Origin: ASV31 sp965229765
GTDB lineage: Bacteria; Pseudomonadota; Alphaproteobacteria; Rhodobacterales; Rhodobacteraceae
Reading direction: 5' to 3'
Length of the DNA stretch: 64,000 nt
Assembly (NCBI GenBank): GCA_965229765.1
Contig: CBDDJT010000004.1
Location: forward strand, 124,001 to 188,000
The notes below the pieces were generated by a model, which saw only the letters and a program-made list of their open reading frames with translations, did no database searches and had not been told where the DNA came from. How positions within the stretch are numbered: position 1 is the first letter of the stretch; every line of letters starts with the position of its first letter. This document shows, piece by piece, positions 17,107-27,951 of this stretch. The position numbers and the translations under genes are program-made.

Positions 17107-17496
17107 TCACCAGCCGAACTGCACCGTCACCCCTGTCTGGCGGCGGCCGGTCTGCACCACCTCGGTAGAGGTCGCCTCGCCGAACTGGAAGATGCCGTAG
17201 GCATTGCCCCGGCCCGTCTGGGTCAGGCTGGCGTCATGGCTGTCGCCCTCTTGGTGGATGACGCCAAGGTGGCCGCGCCCGCGCTGAGTCAGCGCCGCGG
17301 CGTTTGCGATACCCGACTGGGTGATGTGGCCGTTCGTCTCGATATCCTGCACGATGCCGTAGATCGCCAGACCAGCGCGCATCAGGCGCGCCTCTTCGGC
17401 GCTGGACGGGCTGAGGGTGATGCTGACGCTGCCCGCCATCGCAGGGGCGGCAAGCGTGGCGGCAAGGATCGCGGCGGTCAGGGTGCGTGTGAACAT
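17107..17496 (-). CDS. curlin-repeat protein (CsgA/CsgB-like), short
   Basis: A 129-residue exported protein: signal peptide to about residue 21 (ending APAMAG), a 30-residue non-repeat segment, then about six units of 11 residues on the curlin pattern Q-x-G-x-x-N-x-A-x-x-x, for example QTGRGNAYGIF. Curlin units stack as a beta-solenoid in extracellular amyloid fibres. With fewer and more degenerate units than its neighbour it could be the nucleator (CsgB role); that split is inferred. It is the last gene of a three-gene minus-strand unit, 19 nt after the csgH-like gene. Confidence 0.8.
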   Translation of the reverse strand: MFTRTLTAAILAATLAAPAMAGSVSITLSPSSAEEARLMRAGLAIYGIVQDIETNGHITQSGIANAAALTQRGRGHLGVIHQEGDSHDASLTQTGRGNAYGIFQFGEATSTEVVQTGRRQTGVTVQFGW

Positions 17497-17515
17497 GGCT
17501 GGGTGTCCTTTCGGG

Positions 17516-17905
17516 TTAGAGATCGATGGGGCCGGCGTTCGGGCAGGTCAGGCGGCGGCCGTCCACTGTCAGTTCAAGCGTGGCGTCGATGTCACCCGAC
17601 AGCGTGGCGCGGCCCAGGGTCTGGGTCTCTCCGTCCGCAAGCGAGAACGCACCGCCTTGCCGGATGACCGACCGGTTGCCGCCCGCGCGGCTCTCGATCG
17701 ACAGGTCGAAATCGCCCGCCGCGGCCTGGGTCGCGGTCACCGAGGCGACCACGGTCGAAAGCGTGCCGGCGCGTTCGATGCTGATGGCGCAGGCCAGCGG
17801 GGCCTCTGTCTTGGGATTGTCGGCGGCAAGGCTGGTGCAGCCAAGGCCGGCCACGGCAAGCGCGGCGGCGGTCAAGGAAAGGGGGTGCGTGATGAAGCCG
17901 GGCAT
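17516..17905 (-). CDS. csgH: CsgH-like curli amyloid inhibitor
   Basis: A 129-residue exported protein with a signal or lipoprotein-like N-terminus (VAGLGCTSLAA, C near residue 20). The mature part, from LACAISIERAG, is a small beta-sandwich-like sequence ending with NRSVIRQGGAFSLADGE, which matches the QGG-F pattern of alphaproteobacterial CsgH. CsgH keeps curlin subunits from polymerising in the periplasm. The ATG follows GGAG, and the gene lies between two curlin-repeat genes, which supports the call. The frame extends upstream without a stop, but only this start gives a signal peptide. Confidence 0.75.
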   Translation of the reverse strand: MPGFITHPLSLTAAALAVAGLGCTSLAADNPKTEAPLACAISIERAGTLSTVVASVTATQAAAGDFDLSIESRAGGNRSVIRQGGAFSLADGETQTLGRATLSGDIDATLELTVDGRRLTCPNAGPIDL

Positions 17906-17976
17906 GGGGAACTCCTTTGTCAGGCTTGGTGGGGCAAGGGCGGCGGGGGAAGTCGCGCCCCCCGCCGGGCCCCGGT

Positions 17977-18405
17977 TCAGTCCTGGATCACGACGGCGAC
18001 GTTGCCGTGTCCGATCTGCGTGGTGCTGGACGAGTTGCCGCTGCCGGTCTGGATGACGGCGACGGCGTTGCAGCCGCCGGTCTGCGTCGTCTCGGCGGTG
18101 TGGTGGCCGCCGAACTGCGCCACGCCGGCGATGTTGCAGGCGCCCGACTGGGTCATGGTGGCGGCGTTGTTGTGCCCGCTCTGCCCGACGACGGTGGTGT
18201 TGCGCCGCCCGTCCTGCGAGGTGATGGCGCTGTTGCCCCAGCCTTCCTGGTAGACGGTAAGCCGCTGGAACCGGCCGCTTTGCGCGGCGCCGATCTCGTG
18301 CCGGGCGCCGAACTGTTCGATGAAGACGTAAGAGCCATCGGCCATCACGGGCGTGGAGAGCGTCAGCAGAACGGCGAGCGGGGCGGCAAAGGTCTTGAAG
18401 GTCAT
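17977..18405 (-). CDS. curlin-repeat protein (CsgA-like major subunit candidate)
   Basis: A 142-residue exported protein: signal peptide to about residue 22 (ending STPVMADG), then about nine consecutive 11-residue units such as SGHNNAATMTQ and TGSGNSSSTTQ, each ending in Q. This is the curlin beta-solenoid pattern, longer and more regular than in the 17107-17496 protein, so this is the likelier fibre subunit. Two units carry a cysteine (SGACN, TGGCN), which is unusual for a curlin. It is the first gene of the unit, followed 71 nt later by csgH. No csgG, csgE or csgF gene is nearby. Confidence 0.82.
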   Translation of the reverse strand: MTFKTFAAPLAVLLTLSTPVMADGSYVFIEQFGARHEIGAAQSGRFQRLTVYQEGWGNSAITSQDGRRNTTVVGQSGHNNAATMTQSGACNIAGVAQFGGHHTAETTQTGGCNAVAVIQTGSGNSSSTTQIGHGNVAVVIQD

Positions 18406-18577
18406 CGGTCTGTCCTTTCCTGGGTGCGGGTCTGTCGCGTTTCGTGGTCTGTCGGCCCGCCCCGTATTGGTGGCGCGGTGCCGATGACCAACCCATCGCC
18501 GGGAACCGACCGGACAGGCAATATCGCCGCCGCGCTATGCGATGGCGGGGCGGGTGTTATCCAATAACGCTATGTTT

Positions 18578-19504
18578 TTATTTGGTTTCCGAGGTTTCCG
18601 CCGAGTCGCCCAGATGGCGGGTGCCGCGCGTCTCTGCCAGCGCGACCTGCCGCTGGCGTTCGCGAAAGCGGGCGCGGTCGGCGTCGGAGCAGGTATCGAT
18701 GCAGTGCGCGCAGGACACGCCCTCTTCATAGGCGGGGTGGGCGAGGTCCGCGGGCGCCAGCGGGCGGCGGCAGGCATGGCACATGACGTGGGGGCCCTGC
18801 GTCAGCCCGTGGCCCACGCTGACGCGCCCGTCAAAGACAAAGCAGTCGCCCTGCCAGAGGCTGTCTTCGGCGGGCACCTCTTCGAGGTATTTCAGGATAC
18901 CGCCGCGCAGGTGGTGCACGTCGTCCACGCCCTGCCCCACCAGCCAGCTGGTCGCCTTTTCGCAGCGGATGCCGCCGGTGCAGAACATGGCGATGCGCTT
19001 GCCCGCGAAGCGGTCGGCGTTGCGGGCCCACCAGTCGGGAAACGCGCCGAAGCTGGTGGTGCCGGGGTCGAGCGCGCCCTGAAAGCTGCCGATCGCGACC
19101 TCGTAGTCGTTGCGGGTGTCGATCACCACGACGTCGGGGGCGCGGATCAGGTCGTTCCAGTCGGCGGGATCGACATAGCGGCCCACGGCGGCGGCCGGAT
19201 CGACATCGGGCTGGCCCATCGTGACGATCTCGCGCTTGAGGCGCACCTTCATCCGGCCGAACGGCATGTCGGCGGCGGTGCTTTCCTTGCAGTCGAGGTC
19301 GGCGCAGCCGGGCAGGCCGCGGATATGGGCCAGCACCGCGTCGATGCCCTTGCGCGGGCCGGCGATGGTGCCGTTGATCCCCTCTCCTGCCAGCAGGAGC
19401 GAGCCCTTGACCCCGTTGGCGCAGCAGACCCGCGCCAGCGGCGGCTTGAGCGCGGCGGGATCGGGGAAGCGCGTGAAGCGATAAAGTGCGGCGACGATGA
19501 CCAT
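18578..19504 (-). CDS. trhO: tRNA uridine(34) hydroxylase TrhO (rhodanese family)
   Basis: A 308-residue enzyme that hydroxylates U34 of tRNAs, the first step towards (m)cmo5U34. The N-terminal acylphosphatase-like part contains GSLLLAGEGINGTIAG. The rhodanese domain has VIDTRNDYEV and the active-site loop MFCTGGIRCEKATSWL. The C-terminal region has metal-binding cysteine pairs (CHACRRPL, CAHCIDTC). The frame is open far upstream, but ATG 19504 (MVIVAALYRFTRF) is the family start. It is divergent from pncA, about 105 nt apart. Confidence 0.93.
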   Translation of the reverse strand: MVIVAALYRFTRFPDPAALKPPLARVCCANGVKGSLLLAGEGINGTIAGPRKGIDAVLAHIRGLPGCADLDCKESTAADMPFGRMKVRLKREIVTMGQPDVDPAAAVGRYVDPADWNDLIRAPDVVVIDTRNDYEVAIGSFQGALDPGTTSFGAFPDWWARNADRFAGKRIAMFCTGGIRCEKATSWLVGQGVDDVHHLRGGILKYLEEVPAEDSLWQGDCFVFDGRVSVGHGLTQGPHVMCHACRRPLAPADLAHPAYEEGVSCAHCIDTCSDADRARFRERQRQVALAETRGTRHLGDSAETSETK

Positions 19505-19609
19505 GGCGCCTGTTATCCCCGCAGGCGGCCCCGCTTCAAGCCCCGGAACGGTTGACCCAAGGCGCGCCGGCGCCGAACATCGCACCGGCACAGCCCGAAG
19601 GAGACCGCG

Positions 19610-20215
19610 ATGCGCCCCGACACCGAAGCCCTGATCGTGATCGACGTCCAGAACGATTTCTGCCCCGGCGGCGCGCTGGCGGTGCCCGAGGGCGACATGA
19701 TCGTACCCGGGATCAACGCCCTGATGGGGGACTTCGCCGCGGTGATCCTGACGCAGGACTGGCACCCCGCGGATCACCTGTCCTTCGCCAGCCAGCACCC
19801 CGGCAAGGCGCCCATGGAGATGACCGAGATGCCCTATGGCCCGCAGGTGCTGTGGCCTGACCATTGCATCCAGGGCAGCGCCGGCGCGGCGTTTCACGCC
19901 GGACTGAACAGCGACCGCGCCGACATGGTGATCCGCAAGGGGTTCCGGCGCGGGATCGACAGCTATTCGGCCTTCTTCGAGAACGACCGGACCACGCCCA
20001 CGGGGCTGGAGGGATACCTGCGCAGCCGGGGGATCGCTGCGCTGACGCTGGTGGGGCTGGCGACCGATTTCTGCGTGAACTACTCGGCGGTGGACGCGGC
20101 CCGGCTGGGGTTTGCCGTGACGGTGCGGCAGGATCTGTGCCGTGCGATCGATTTCGGCGGCTCCTTGTCGGCGGCGCACGAAGGGATGGCGGCGGCGGGG
20201 GTGTCGCTGGCCTGA
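19610..20215 (+). CDS. pncA: nicotinamidase / pyrazinamidase
   Basis: A 201-residue isochorismatase-fold hydrolase converting nicotinamide to nicotinate. The catalytic triad is visible: D12 in VIDVQNDFCPGG, the lysine in VIRKGF, and nucleophile C155 in ATDFCVNYSA. The metal-binding DWHPADHLSFASQH segment is present. Its product feeds PncB (14491-15783). ATG 19610 follows AAGGAG. Confidence 0.96.
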   Translation: MRPDTEALIVIDVQNDFCPGGALAVPEGDMIVPGINALMGDFAAVILTQDWHPADHLSFASQHPGKAPMEMTEMPYGPQVLWPDHCIQGSAGAAFHAGLNSDRADMVIRKGFRRGIDSYSAFFENDRTTPTGLEGYLRSRGIAALTLVGLATDFCVNYSAVDAARLGFAVTVRQDLCRAIDFGGSLSAAHEGMAAAGVSLA

Positions 20216-20242
20216 GGCGCGTCCTTGCGGAGAGGACGGAAA

Positions 20243-20308
20243 GGGGGGCGCTGCCCCCCGCCCCGCCTGCGGCGGGTCCCCCCCCGGAGTATTTTTGAAC
20301 AGAAGAAG
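20243..20308 (-). repeat. intergenic palindromic repeat, copy 2 (inverted relative to copy 1)
   Basis: Read on the minus strand it runs CTTCTTCTGTTCAAAAATAC...CCGGGG and on through the same two G/C hairpins as copy 1. Differences are a few indels and substitutions in the first hairpin. It lies between the convergent ends of pncA and the amidinotransferase gene. Confidence 0.8.
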
Positions 20309-20335
20309 AGACGGGCGCGGTGCGGGGCGGCGCCG

Positions 20336-21319
20336 TCAGGCGCGGATCAGCGGCTGGTGGGCACAGCGGAAGCTGCCGCCGATCATGCAGGGCACGCGGT
20401 AGGGGAGGCGGATGATCTCGAACCCGCGGGCGCGGAGTGTGGCGGCGAGATCGTCGAGCGCGTCCTCGGCCGGAAGGACAAGGGTGCGGTCGTCGAGGAC
20501 GAGGTTGTTGACCGCCATGTGCGATTTCGCCAGCGCGGGGGGAATGTCGATCACCTCCCACCCGTCGAGGGCGGCGGGAAGGCCGGCGGGAAAGGCGGCG
20601 GTGGCGGCCACGGCAAGGCCTTCGCGCGGGGTCATCAGCACGCAGTCGAGATGCGGGAACTTAGGATCGATGGGGACCACCTGCACCGTGTAGCCGGGGC
20701 CGAGCGCGTGGTGCAGCCAGCGCGCGCCTTCAGGGTTGGAGCAGCCGCCGGAATGGCCCACGAGCACCGTGTCGCCCAGAACGAAGATGTCGCCGCCTTC
20801 GAGATAGCCCCAGCCGGGCGCGTCGAGGCTGTCGTCCGCGCCGCCGTCGGGCTGGGCGAAATAGCGCGCGCCGCGGTCCATGGTGCTGGCGAGGATGTCG
20901 CGGATGGCAAAGCGCTGCCGGCGGTGGAAAAGACTGCGCGGGGCCAGTTCGATGACGTTGGTGCCAATGGTGACGAAAGGGTCGCGCATCCAGGGCGTGA
21001 AGACGCCGTGATCCTCGCCGCGCGGGAAGCGGCGGTTCATGGCGCTGATCGGGCCGGCGGTGTGGACGGTGACGCCAAGCCCGCGCAGGAGGTCGATGGC
21101 GCCCTGCACCTGCGCCTGCATCTCGGCCCAGAGATCAGGGGCGGCCTCGGCCAGCGGGCGGCCCTGATGTTCGGCCCAGAGGCGCCCGAAGGGCCCTTGC
21201 GCGCGCAGGCGGGCGTCATCGTGGAAGACCGATAGCACGAAGGCGTCGGGCGAGCCGTAGACGCATTCGCGCAGCGGCGCCCATTCGGAGACGACGTTGA
21301 CGGGCGCTGCGGCTGTCAT
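20336..21319 (-). CDS. amidinotransferase / arginine deiminase-fold protein
   Basis: A 327-residue guanidino-group-modifying enzyme. The typical catalytic residues are present: acidic EGGDIFVLGD, histidine in FPHLDCVL and the nucleophilic cysteine in GGSFRCAHQPL near the C-terminus. WMRDPFVTIG in the first half is also conserved. The family includes glycine and inosamine-phosphate amidinotransferases and dimethylarginine hydrolases; the substrate is not decidable by eye. It lies 15 nt downstream of gyrB on the same strand and may be read through from it. Confidence 0.85.
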   Translation of the reverse strand: MTAAAPVNVVSEWAPLRECVYGSPDAFVLSVFHDDARLRAQGPFGRLWAEHQGRPLAEAAPDLWAEMQAQVQGAIDLLRGLGVTVHTAGPISAMNRRFPRGEDHGVFTPWMRDPFVTIGTNVIELAPRSLFHRRQRFAIRDILASTMDRGARYFAQPDGGADDSLDAPGWGYLEGGDIFVLGDTVLVGHSGGCSNPEGARWLHHALGPGYTVQVVPIDPKFPHLDCVLMTPREGLAVAATAAFPAGLPAALDGWEVIDIPPALAKSHMAVNNLVLDDRTLVLPAEDALDDLAATLRARGFEIIRLPYRVPCMIGGSFRCAHQPLIRA

Positions 21320-21334
21320 GCCGCCGTCCGAATA

Positions 21335-23752
<2,418 letters not shown>

Positions 23753-23905
23753 GCGGGCCTTCCTTTGTATTTTGTCGTATTTATACGGGCTTATGGGGGG
23801 AATGTCACGTCCGGGACACAAGATTTGGTATCCGGGGGTGCGATTGGCAAGCGGTTGCGGGCGCTGCTAGGCTGGCGCATCCCCTGCCCCGACGGAGCCC
23901 GCGCC

Positions 23906-24226
23906 ATGCTGATCGAGATCGTGACCTTCGACATTCCCGAAACCATGTCCCGGGCCGAGGTGCTGGCGGCCTATGACGCGGTGACGGCCAAGTGGCGCGG
24001 CGTGCCCGAACTGGTGCGCAAGAGCTTCATCTACGACGAGGCGCGGGGGATCGGCGGCGCCGTCTACCAGTGGCGCGATGCCGAGGCCGCGGCCCGCTGG
24101 CACGGGCCGGACTGGCAGGCCGGGGTGCGTGCCACCTATGGCAGCGAGGCGCGGATCGAGCGGTTCGAGATGCCGATGATCGCCGACAACGAACTGGGCA
24201 GGACAGAGCGTTACCCGGCCGGATAG
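23906..24226 (+). CDS. small conserved protein, dimeric alpha-beta barrel (monooxygenase-like)
   Basis: A 106-residue protein starting MLIEIVTFDIPETMSRAEV. Conserved-looking KSFIYDEARGIGGAVYQWRD and a final strand RIERFEMPMIADN fit the YdhR/ABM-type ferredoxin-like dimeric fold. The function is unknown; some relatives are small monooxygenases. It is the only plus-strand gene inside the gyrB-dnaA block and is divergent from gyrB. Its last 16 nt overlap the end of the convergent DUF1697 gene. Confidence 0.75.
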   Translation: MLIEIVTFDIPETMSRAEVLAAYDAVTAKWRGVPELVRKSFIYDEARGIGGAVYQWRDAEAAARWHGPDWQAGVRATYGSEARIERFEMPMIADNELGRTERYPAG

Positions 24227-24771
24227 GGCCATGCCCCCTGATCTGCGGCCATGTCGCACAGGCGGGTCACGGTGGCCCAGTTGCGCGCGGTGACGGGCGT
24301 GGCCAGAAGGCGTTCCAGGCGTGGTGCAAGGCGCGAGGCCGAAAGCCCGCCGGGCGCGTGAAGGAAGATCGCGCCCTCGGCCTGCGACCAGCGCTCTCCG
24401 GGCGAACAGGCCGCATCCAGCGCCGCGATGTCAGGCACGACCGCCTGGGCAGGAAAGAACAGGTGCAGCGCCTTGGGCGTGGCGGTGGCGTCCGGAAAGG
24501 GGTTGGCATTGCGGGCCGCGGTCAGCCGCTCGGCGGTAAGGACCAGCACGGCGGGGCGAAAGCCGTGGCGCGCGGCGATGGCGTCCGACAGCGCGTCGCC
24601 GGTGACATCGCCGCGAAAGACGGCGTTGCCGGACTGGATGTAGGTCTGCACATCGCTGGCGCCGAGATCGGTCAGCATCGTTCGCAGGTCAGCCATCGGC
24701 AGTTTGCCATGACCGCCCACGTTGATGCCGCGCAACAGGGCGACGTGAACGCCGGTCACCGGATCAGTCAC
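24211..24771 (-). CDS. DUF1697 family protein
   Basis: A 186-residue protein with the DUF1697 signature start VHVALLRGINVGGHGKLPM, then LGASDVQTYIQSGNAVF, LHLFFPAQ and, near the end, TARNWATVTRLCDMA. The function of the family is unknown. GTG 24771 is chosen because it lies just before the conserved N-terminus; it overlaps the stop of the upstream aldolase gene (GTGACTGA), implying translational coupling. Confidence 0.88.
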   Translation of the reverse strand: MTDPVTGVHVALLRGINVGGHGKLPMADLRTMLTDLGASDVQTYIQSGNAVFRGDVTGDALSDAIAARHGFRPAVLVLTAERLTAARNANPFPDATATPKALHLFFPAQAVVPDIAALDAACSPGERWSQAEGAIFLHAPGGLSASRLAPRLERLLATPVTARNWATVTRLCDMAADQGAWPYPAG

Positions 24772-25519
24772 GGCACCAGCCCTGCGCCTCTGCCGCGGCC
24801 TGCCGCAGCCAGAGCACATCGAAGCCCGCCACGACGCGGTAGCCACGGGCGAACCAGCCGCGCGCCTGCTCTTCCGACAGCGCGGCTTGTCCAAGGGGGA
24901 TGTCATGCGCCCGCGCCGCCGCTTCCACCCGGTGCAGCGCGGCGATGAAATCGGGGTGATCGAACTGGCCGGGCAGGCCAAGGTCCGTGGACAGGTCGAA
25001 CTGGGCCGGCACGATCAGGTCGATGCCGTCCACGGTGCAGATCTCTTCGATGTTCTCGACGGCATCGCGGGTTTCGATCAGCAGGCAGCAGACCAGCTGG
25101 TCGGCAATCCCGGGCCGGTAGCCGGGCAGCGTGGTGCCCCAGCGCGAATGGGCGAGGAAGGGGCCGAAGCCGCGCGTGCCGTCTGGGGGGTAGCGCATGG
25201 CCGAGACAGCGCGGCGGGCGTCCCCGGCGGTGCGCACAAGGGGAAAGACGATGCCTTCGGCGCCAAGGTCGAGCGCGCGCTTGACCTCGGACTCTCGGTT
25301 CTCGGCGATGCGCACAAGGGGTGCGCAGTCGAACCCCTGTGTCGCGGCGATCATGGCATGGGCGCTGCCGTGATCCACCGCGCCGTGTTCCATGTCGACG
25401 ATCACGCCATCTGCCCCGGCCGCCGCCAGCGCCTGTGTCACCGCGGCGGACGGGATCGTGCAGATGTGCATCGTCATCCGACGTGCCGGATCGGCGAGCT
25501 TGGCCTTGAAGCTGGGCAT
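24764..25519 (-). CDS. HpcH/HpaI aldolase family protein
   Basis: A 251-residue class II metal-dependent aldolase. Characteristic segments are GVIVDMEHGAVD, EGIVFPLVRTAGDARRAVSAMRYPPDGTRG (residues about 90-120) and CLLIETRDAVENIEEI, which carries the metal-binding glutamate. Relatives cleave 2-keto-3-deoxy acids to pyruvate and an aldehyde; the in vivo substrate is not evident. ATG 25519 follows AAAGGA. It lies 29 nt after recF. Confidence 0.87.
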   Translation of the reverse strand: MPSFKAKLADPARRMTMHICTIPSAAVTQALAAAGADGVIVDMEHGAVDHGSAHAMIAATQGFDCAPLVRIAENRESEVKRALDLGAEGIVFPLVRTAGDARRAVSAMRYPPDGTRGFGPFLAHSRWGTTLPGYRPGIADQLVCCLLIETRDAVENIEEICTVDGIDLIVPAQFDLSTDLGLPGQFDHPDFIAALHRVEAAARAHDIPLGQAALSEEQARGWFARGYRVVAGFDVLWLRQAAAEAQGWCRD

Positions 25520-25548
25520 CAAGCAGTCCTTTCGCTATCGGTGCAAGG

Positions 25549-26655
25549 CTAGCACGGCCGAACAGAGGATGCGCCGTTCTCTTCTGTCACGGCGAAGTGC
25601 TGGGCGCGGGTGCCGAGATCCTCGAATAGTTCCGGCCCCGTCCCCGTCATCCAGGCCTGGGCGCCCAGCGCGCAGATCTCGTCATAAAGCGCGGCGCGGC
25701 GGGAAGCGTCGAGATGGGCGGCGACCTCGTCCAGCAAGAGGATCGGAGGGGCGCCGAAATCCTGCGCCAGCGCACGGGCGTTGGCCAGCACCAGCGAGAT
25801 CAGAAGCGCCTTTTGCTCGCCGGTCGAACACTGGCGTGCGGGCACGCCCTTGGCGATGTAGGTGGCGGAAAGGTCGGCGCGGTGGGGGCCGGTCAGGGTG
25901 CGGCCCGCGGCGCGGTCGCGCGGGCGGCCCGCGGCCAGCGCCTCGGCCAGCGCGGCGGCGGTGTCGGGCATCTCGGTGCCCTCGGGCGAATCCAGCGACA
26001 GCTCGGCCGCGGGAAAGGCGGTTTCGGCGCCGTCCTGCGCGGCGGAGAGGCGGGCGAGCGTTTCAAGCCGCCCGGCGTGGATGGCCGCGCCCGCCTCTGC
26101 CATCTGACGTTCCAGCGCGGCATACCAGTGGGGGTCGCGCACGTCGTCCTTCAACAGGCGGTTGCGTTCGCGCATGGCCTTTTCATAGGCCAGCGTGCTG
26201 TCGGCATGGCCGGGGTCGAAGGACAGCACCATCCGGTCGAGAAAGCGCCGCCGCCCGTCCGCGCCCTCTATCCAGAGCCTGTCCATCGCGGGCACCAGCC
26301 ACAGGACACGCGCTATGCGGCCAAGCGCGATCTGGCTGGCGGACTTGCCGTCGATGGTGACCTGCCGCGCGCCGCCGGGTTCGGCCCATGTGGCGATCTC
26401 GTGCGCATGGGCGAGGCTGTGAAGCTCGGCGGTGATCTTCCAGCCCAGCGCCTCTGGCTGGCGGGCGATGTCATCGGCGGCGGCGCGGCGCAGGCCCCGG
26501 CCCGGCGACAGAAGCGACACGGCCTCGAGGATGTTGGTCTTGCCGGCGCCGTTGGGCCCGTGGATCGCTACCGGACGCCCGTCGAGCGCCAGCACCGCCC
26601 GCCGGTGGCTGCGGAAATGCGACAGGGTCAGGTGCGACAGGGCAAGCCGGGTCAC
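25549..26655 (-). CDS. recF: DNA replication and repair protein RecF
   Basis: A 368-residue SMC-like ATPase that loads RecA at gaps. Walker A GPNGAGKTNILEAVSLLSPG is near residue 40; the signature region STGEQKALLISLVLANA and Walker B PPILLLDEVAAHLD lie towards the C-terminus. ALSHLTLSHFRSHRRA at the start is typical. It lies in the classical dnaA-dnaN-recF order, 62 nt after dnaN. Confidence 0.97.
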   Translation of the reverse strand: MTRLALSHLTLSHFRSHRRAVLALDGRPVAIHGPNGAGKTNILEAVSLLSPGRGLRRAAADDIARQPEALGWKITAELHSLAHAHEIATWAEPGGARQVTIDGKSASQIALGRIARVLWLVPAMDRLWIEGADGRRRFLDRMVLSFDPGHADSTLAYEKAMRERNRLLKDDVRDPHWYAALERQMAEAGAAIHAGRLETLARLSAAQDGAETAFPAAELSLDSPEGTEMPDTAAALAEALAAGRPRDRAAGRTLTGPHRADLSATYIAKGVPARQCSTGEQKALLISLVLANARALAQDFGAPPILLLDEVAAHLDASRRAALYDEICALGAQAWMTGTGPELFEDLGTRAQHFAVTEENGASSVRPC

Positions 26656-26717
26656 GCAGCCCCCCTTTGCCGTGGGAAATCCGGGCTGGCCGAAGACATG
26701 CCGCGCAGCGGCATTCG

Positions 26718-27836
26718 TCAGACGCGCATCGGCATCACGACGTAGACCGCGCTGGTGTCGTTGCCTTCGCGCATCAGCGTGGGATCGCCGGCGGAGTTGA
26801 ACAGGAACACCGCGTTCTCGCGGTCGACCTGGCTGGCGATTTCAAGCAGGTACTTGGCGTTGAACCCGATTTCCAGCTTTTCGTCGCCGTAGGCCACGGC
26901 AAGCTCTTCCTCGGCGGCGCCGCTGTCTGGGGCGTTCACCGACAGGATCAGCCGGTCTTCGTCCAGCTGCATCTTGACGGCGCGCGAGCGTTCGGAGCTG
27001 ACGGTGGCCACACGGTCGACGGCCTGTGCGAATTCGGCGGCGTCCACCTCCAGCCGGCGGGTGTTGCCGGTGGGGATGACGCGGGAATAGTCGGGGAAGG
27101 TGCCGTCGATCACCTTGGACGTCAGGGTGATTTCGGGCGTGGCAAAGCGCACCTTGGTCTCGCTGACCGAGACGGCGATCTTGGCATCGTCGTCTTCCAG
27201 CAGCTTGCGCAATTCACCCACCGTCTTCTTGGGCACGATCACGCCCGGCATGTCGCCGGCGCCCTTTGGCAGGTCGGCGTCGATGCGCGCAAGGCGGTGG
27301 CCATCGGTGGCCACGCAGCGCAGGACCTTGTCGCCCTCGGAATCGGTGACGTGCATGTAGACGCCATTGAGATAATAGCGCGTTTCCTCGTTCGAGATCG
27401 CGAACTTGGACTTGTCGAAGAGCCGCCGCAACAGCGGTGCGGGCGCCGAGAAGTTGCAGGAGTATTCCGACGAGGCCATCACCGGGAAGTCCTCTTTCGG
27501 AAGCGTCGCCAGCTGGAAATGCGAGCGTCCGGCCTGCACGGTCAGCCTGCCAGAGGCGCCGTCATCGGTCAGTTCCACCAGCGCGCCATCGGGCAGCTTG
27601 CGAACGATTTCATGGAAGGTCACGGCACCCACGGTCGTGGCGCCCGCGCGCAGCACCTGTGCGGGCACACGGTCGATGACCTCTATGTCAAGGTCGGTCG
27701 CGCGAAAGCTGACGGTATCGCCCTCGGCCTCTATCAGGACGTTGGCGAGGATCGGGATGGTGTTGCGACGTTCCACCACCGACTGCGCCTGACCCACCGC
27801 GCGAAGCAGCGTCGCGCGCTCGATACTGATCTTCAT
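26718..27836 (-). CDS. dnaN: DNA polymerase III sliding clamp, beta subunit
   Basis: A 372-residue clamp with the usual three-domain length. It starts MKISIERATLLRAVGQAQSV, has EYSCNFSAPAPLLRRLFDKS and RYYLNGVYMH in the middle domain, and ends AVYVVMPMRV, the expected C-terminal M-P-M-R motif next to the peptide-binding pocket. It is 115 nt downstream of dnaA. Confidence 0.98.
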   Translation of the reverse strand: MKISIERATLLRAVGQAQSVVERRNTIPILANVLIEAEGDTVSFRATDLDIEVIDRVPAQVLRAGATTVGAVTFHEIVRKLPDGALVELTDDGASGRLTVQAGRSHFQLATLPKEDFPVMASSEYSCNFSAPAPLLRRLFDKSKFAISNEETRYYLNGVYMHVTDSEGDKVLRCVATDGHRLARIDADLPKGAGDMPGVIVPKKTVGELRKLLEDDDAKIAVSVSETKVRFATPEITLTSKVIDGTFPDYSRVIPTGNTRRLEVDAAEFAQAVDRVATVSSERSRAVKMQLDEDRLILSVNAPDSGAAEEELAVAYGDEKLEIGFNAKYLLEIASQVDRENAVFLFNSAGDPTLMREGNDTSAVYVVMPMRV

Positions 27837-27951
27837 GACCCTCGTCCCCTACACCATTGACCGGGGGCTGAAACCTACCGGTTTCGCCCCGCGGCTCAAG
27901 GATTTTCTGGACTGTCTGACGGTTTGGAGGAACCGTCAAGGGCGCAGGGCC

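Noticed and set aside
17977..18405. Tandem repeat or CRISPR-like array
   Set aside because: The periodicity is at the protein level (11-residue curlin units); the DNA units are diverged and have no spacer pattern.
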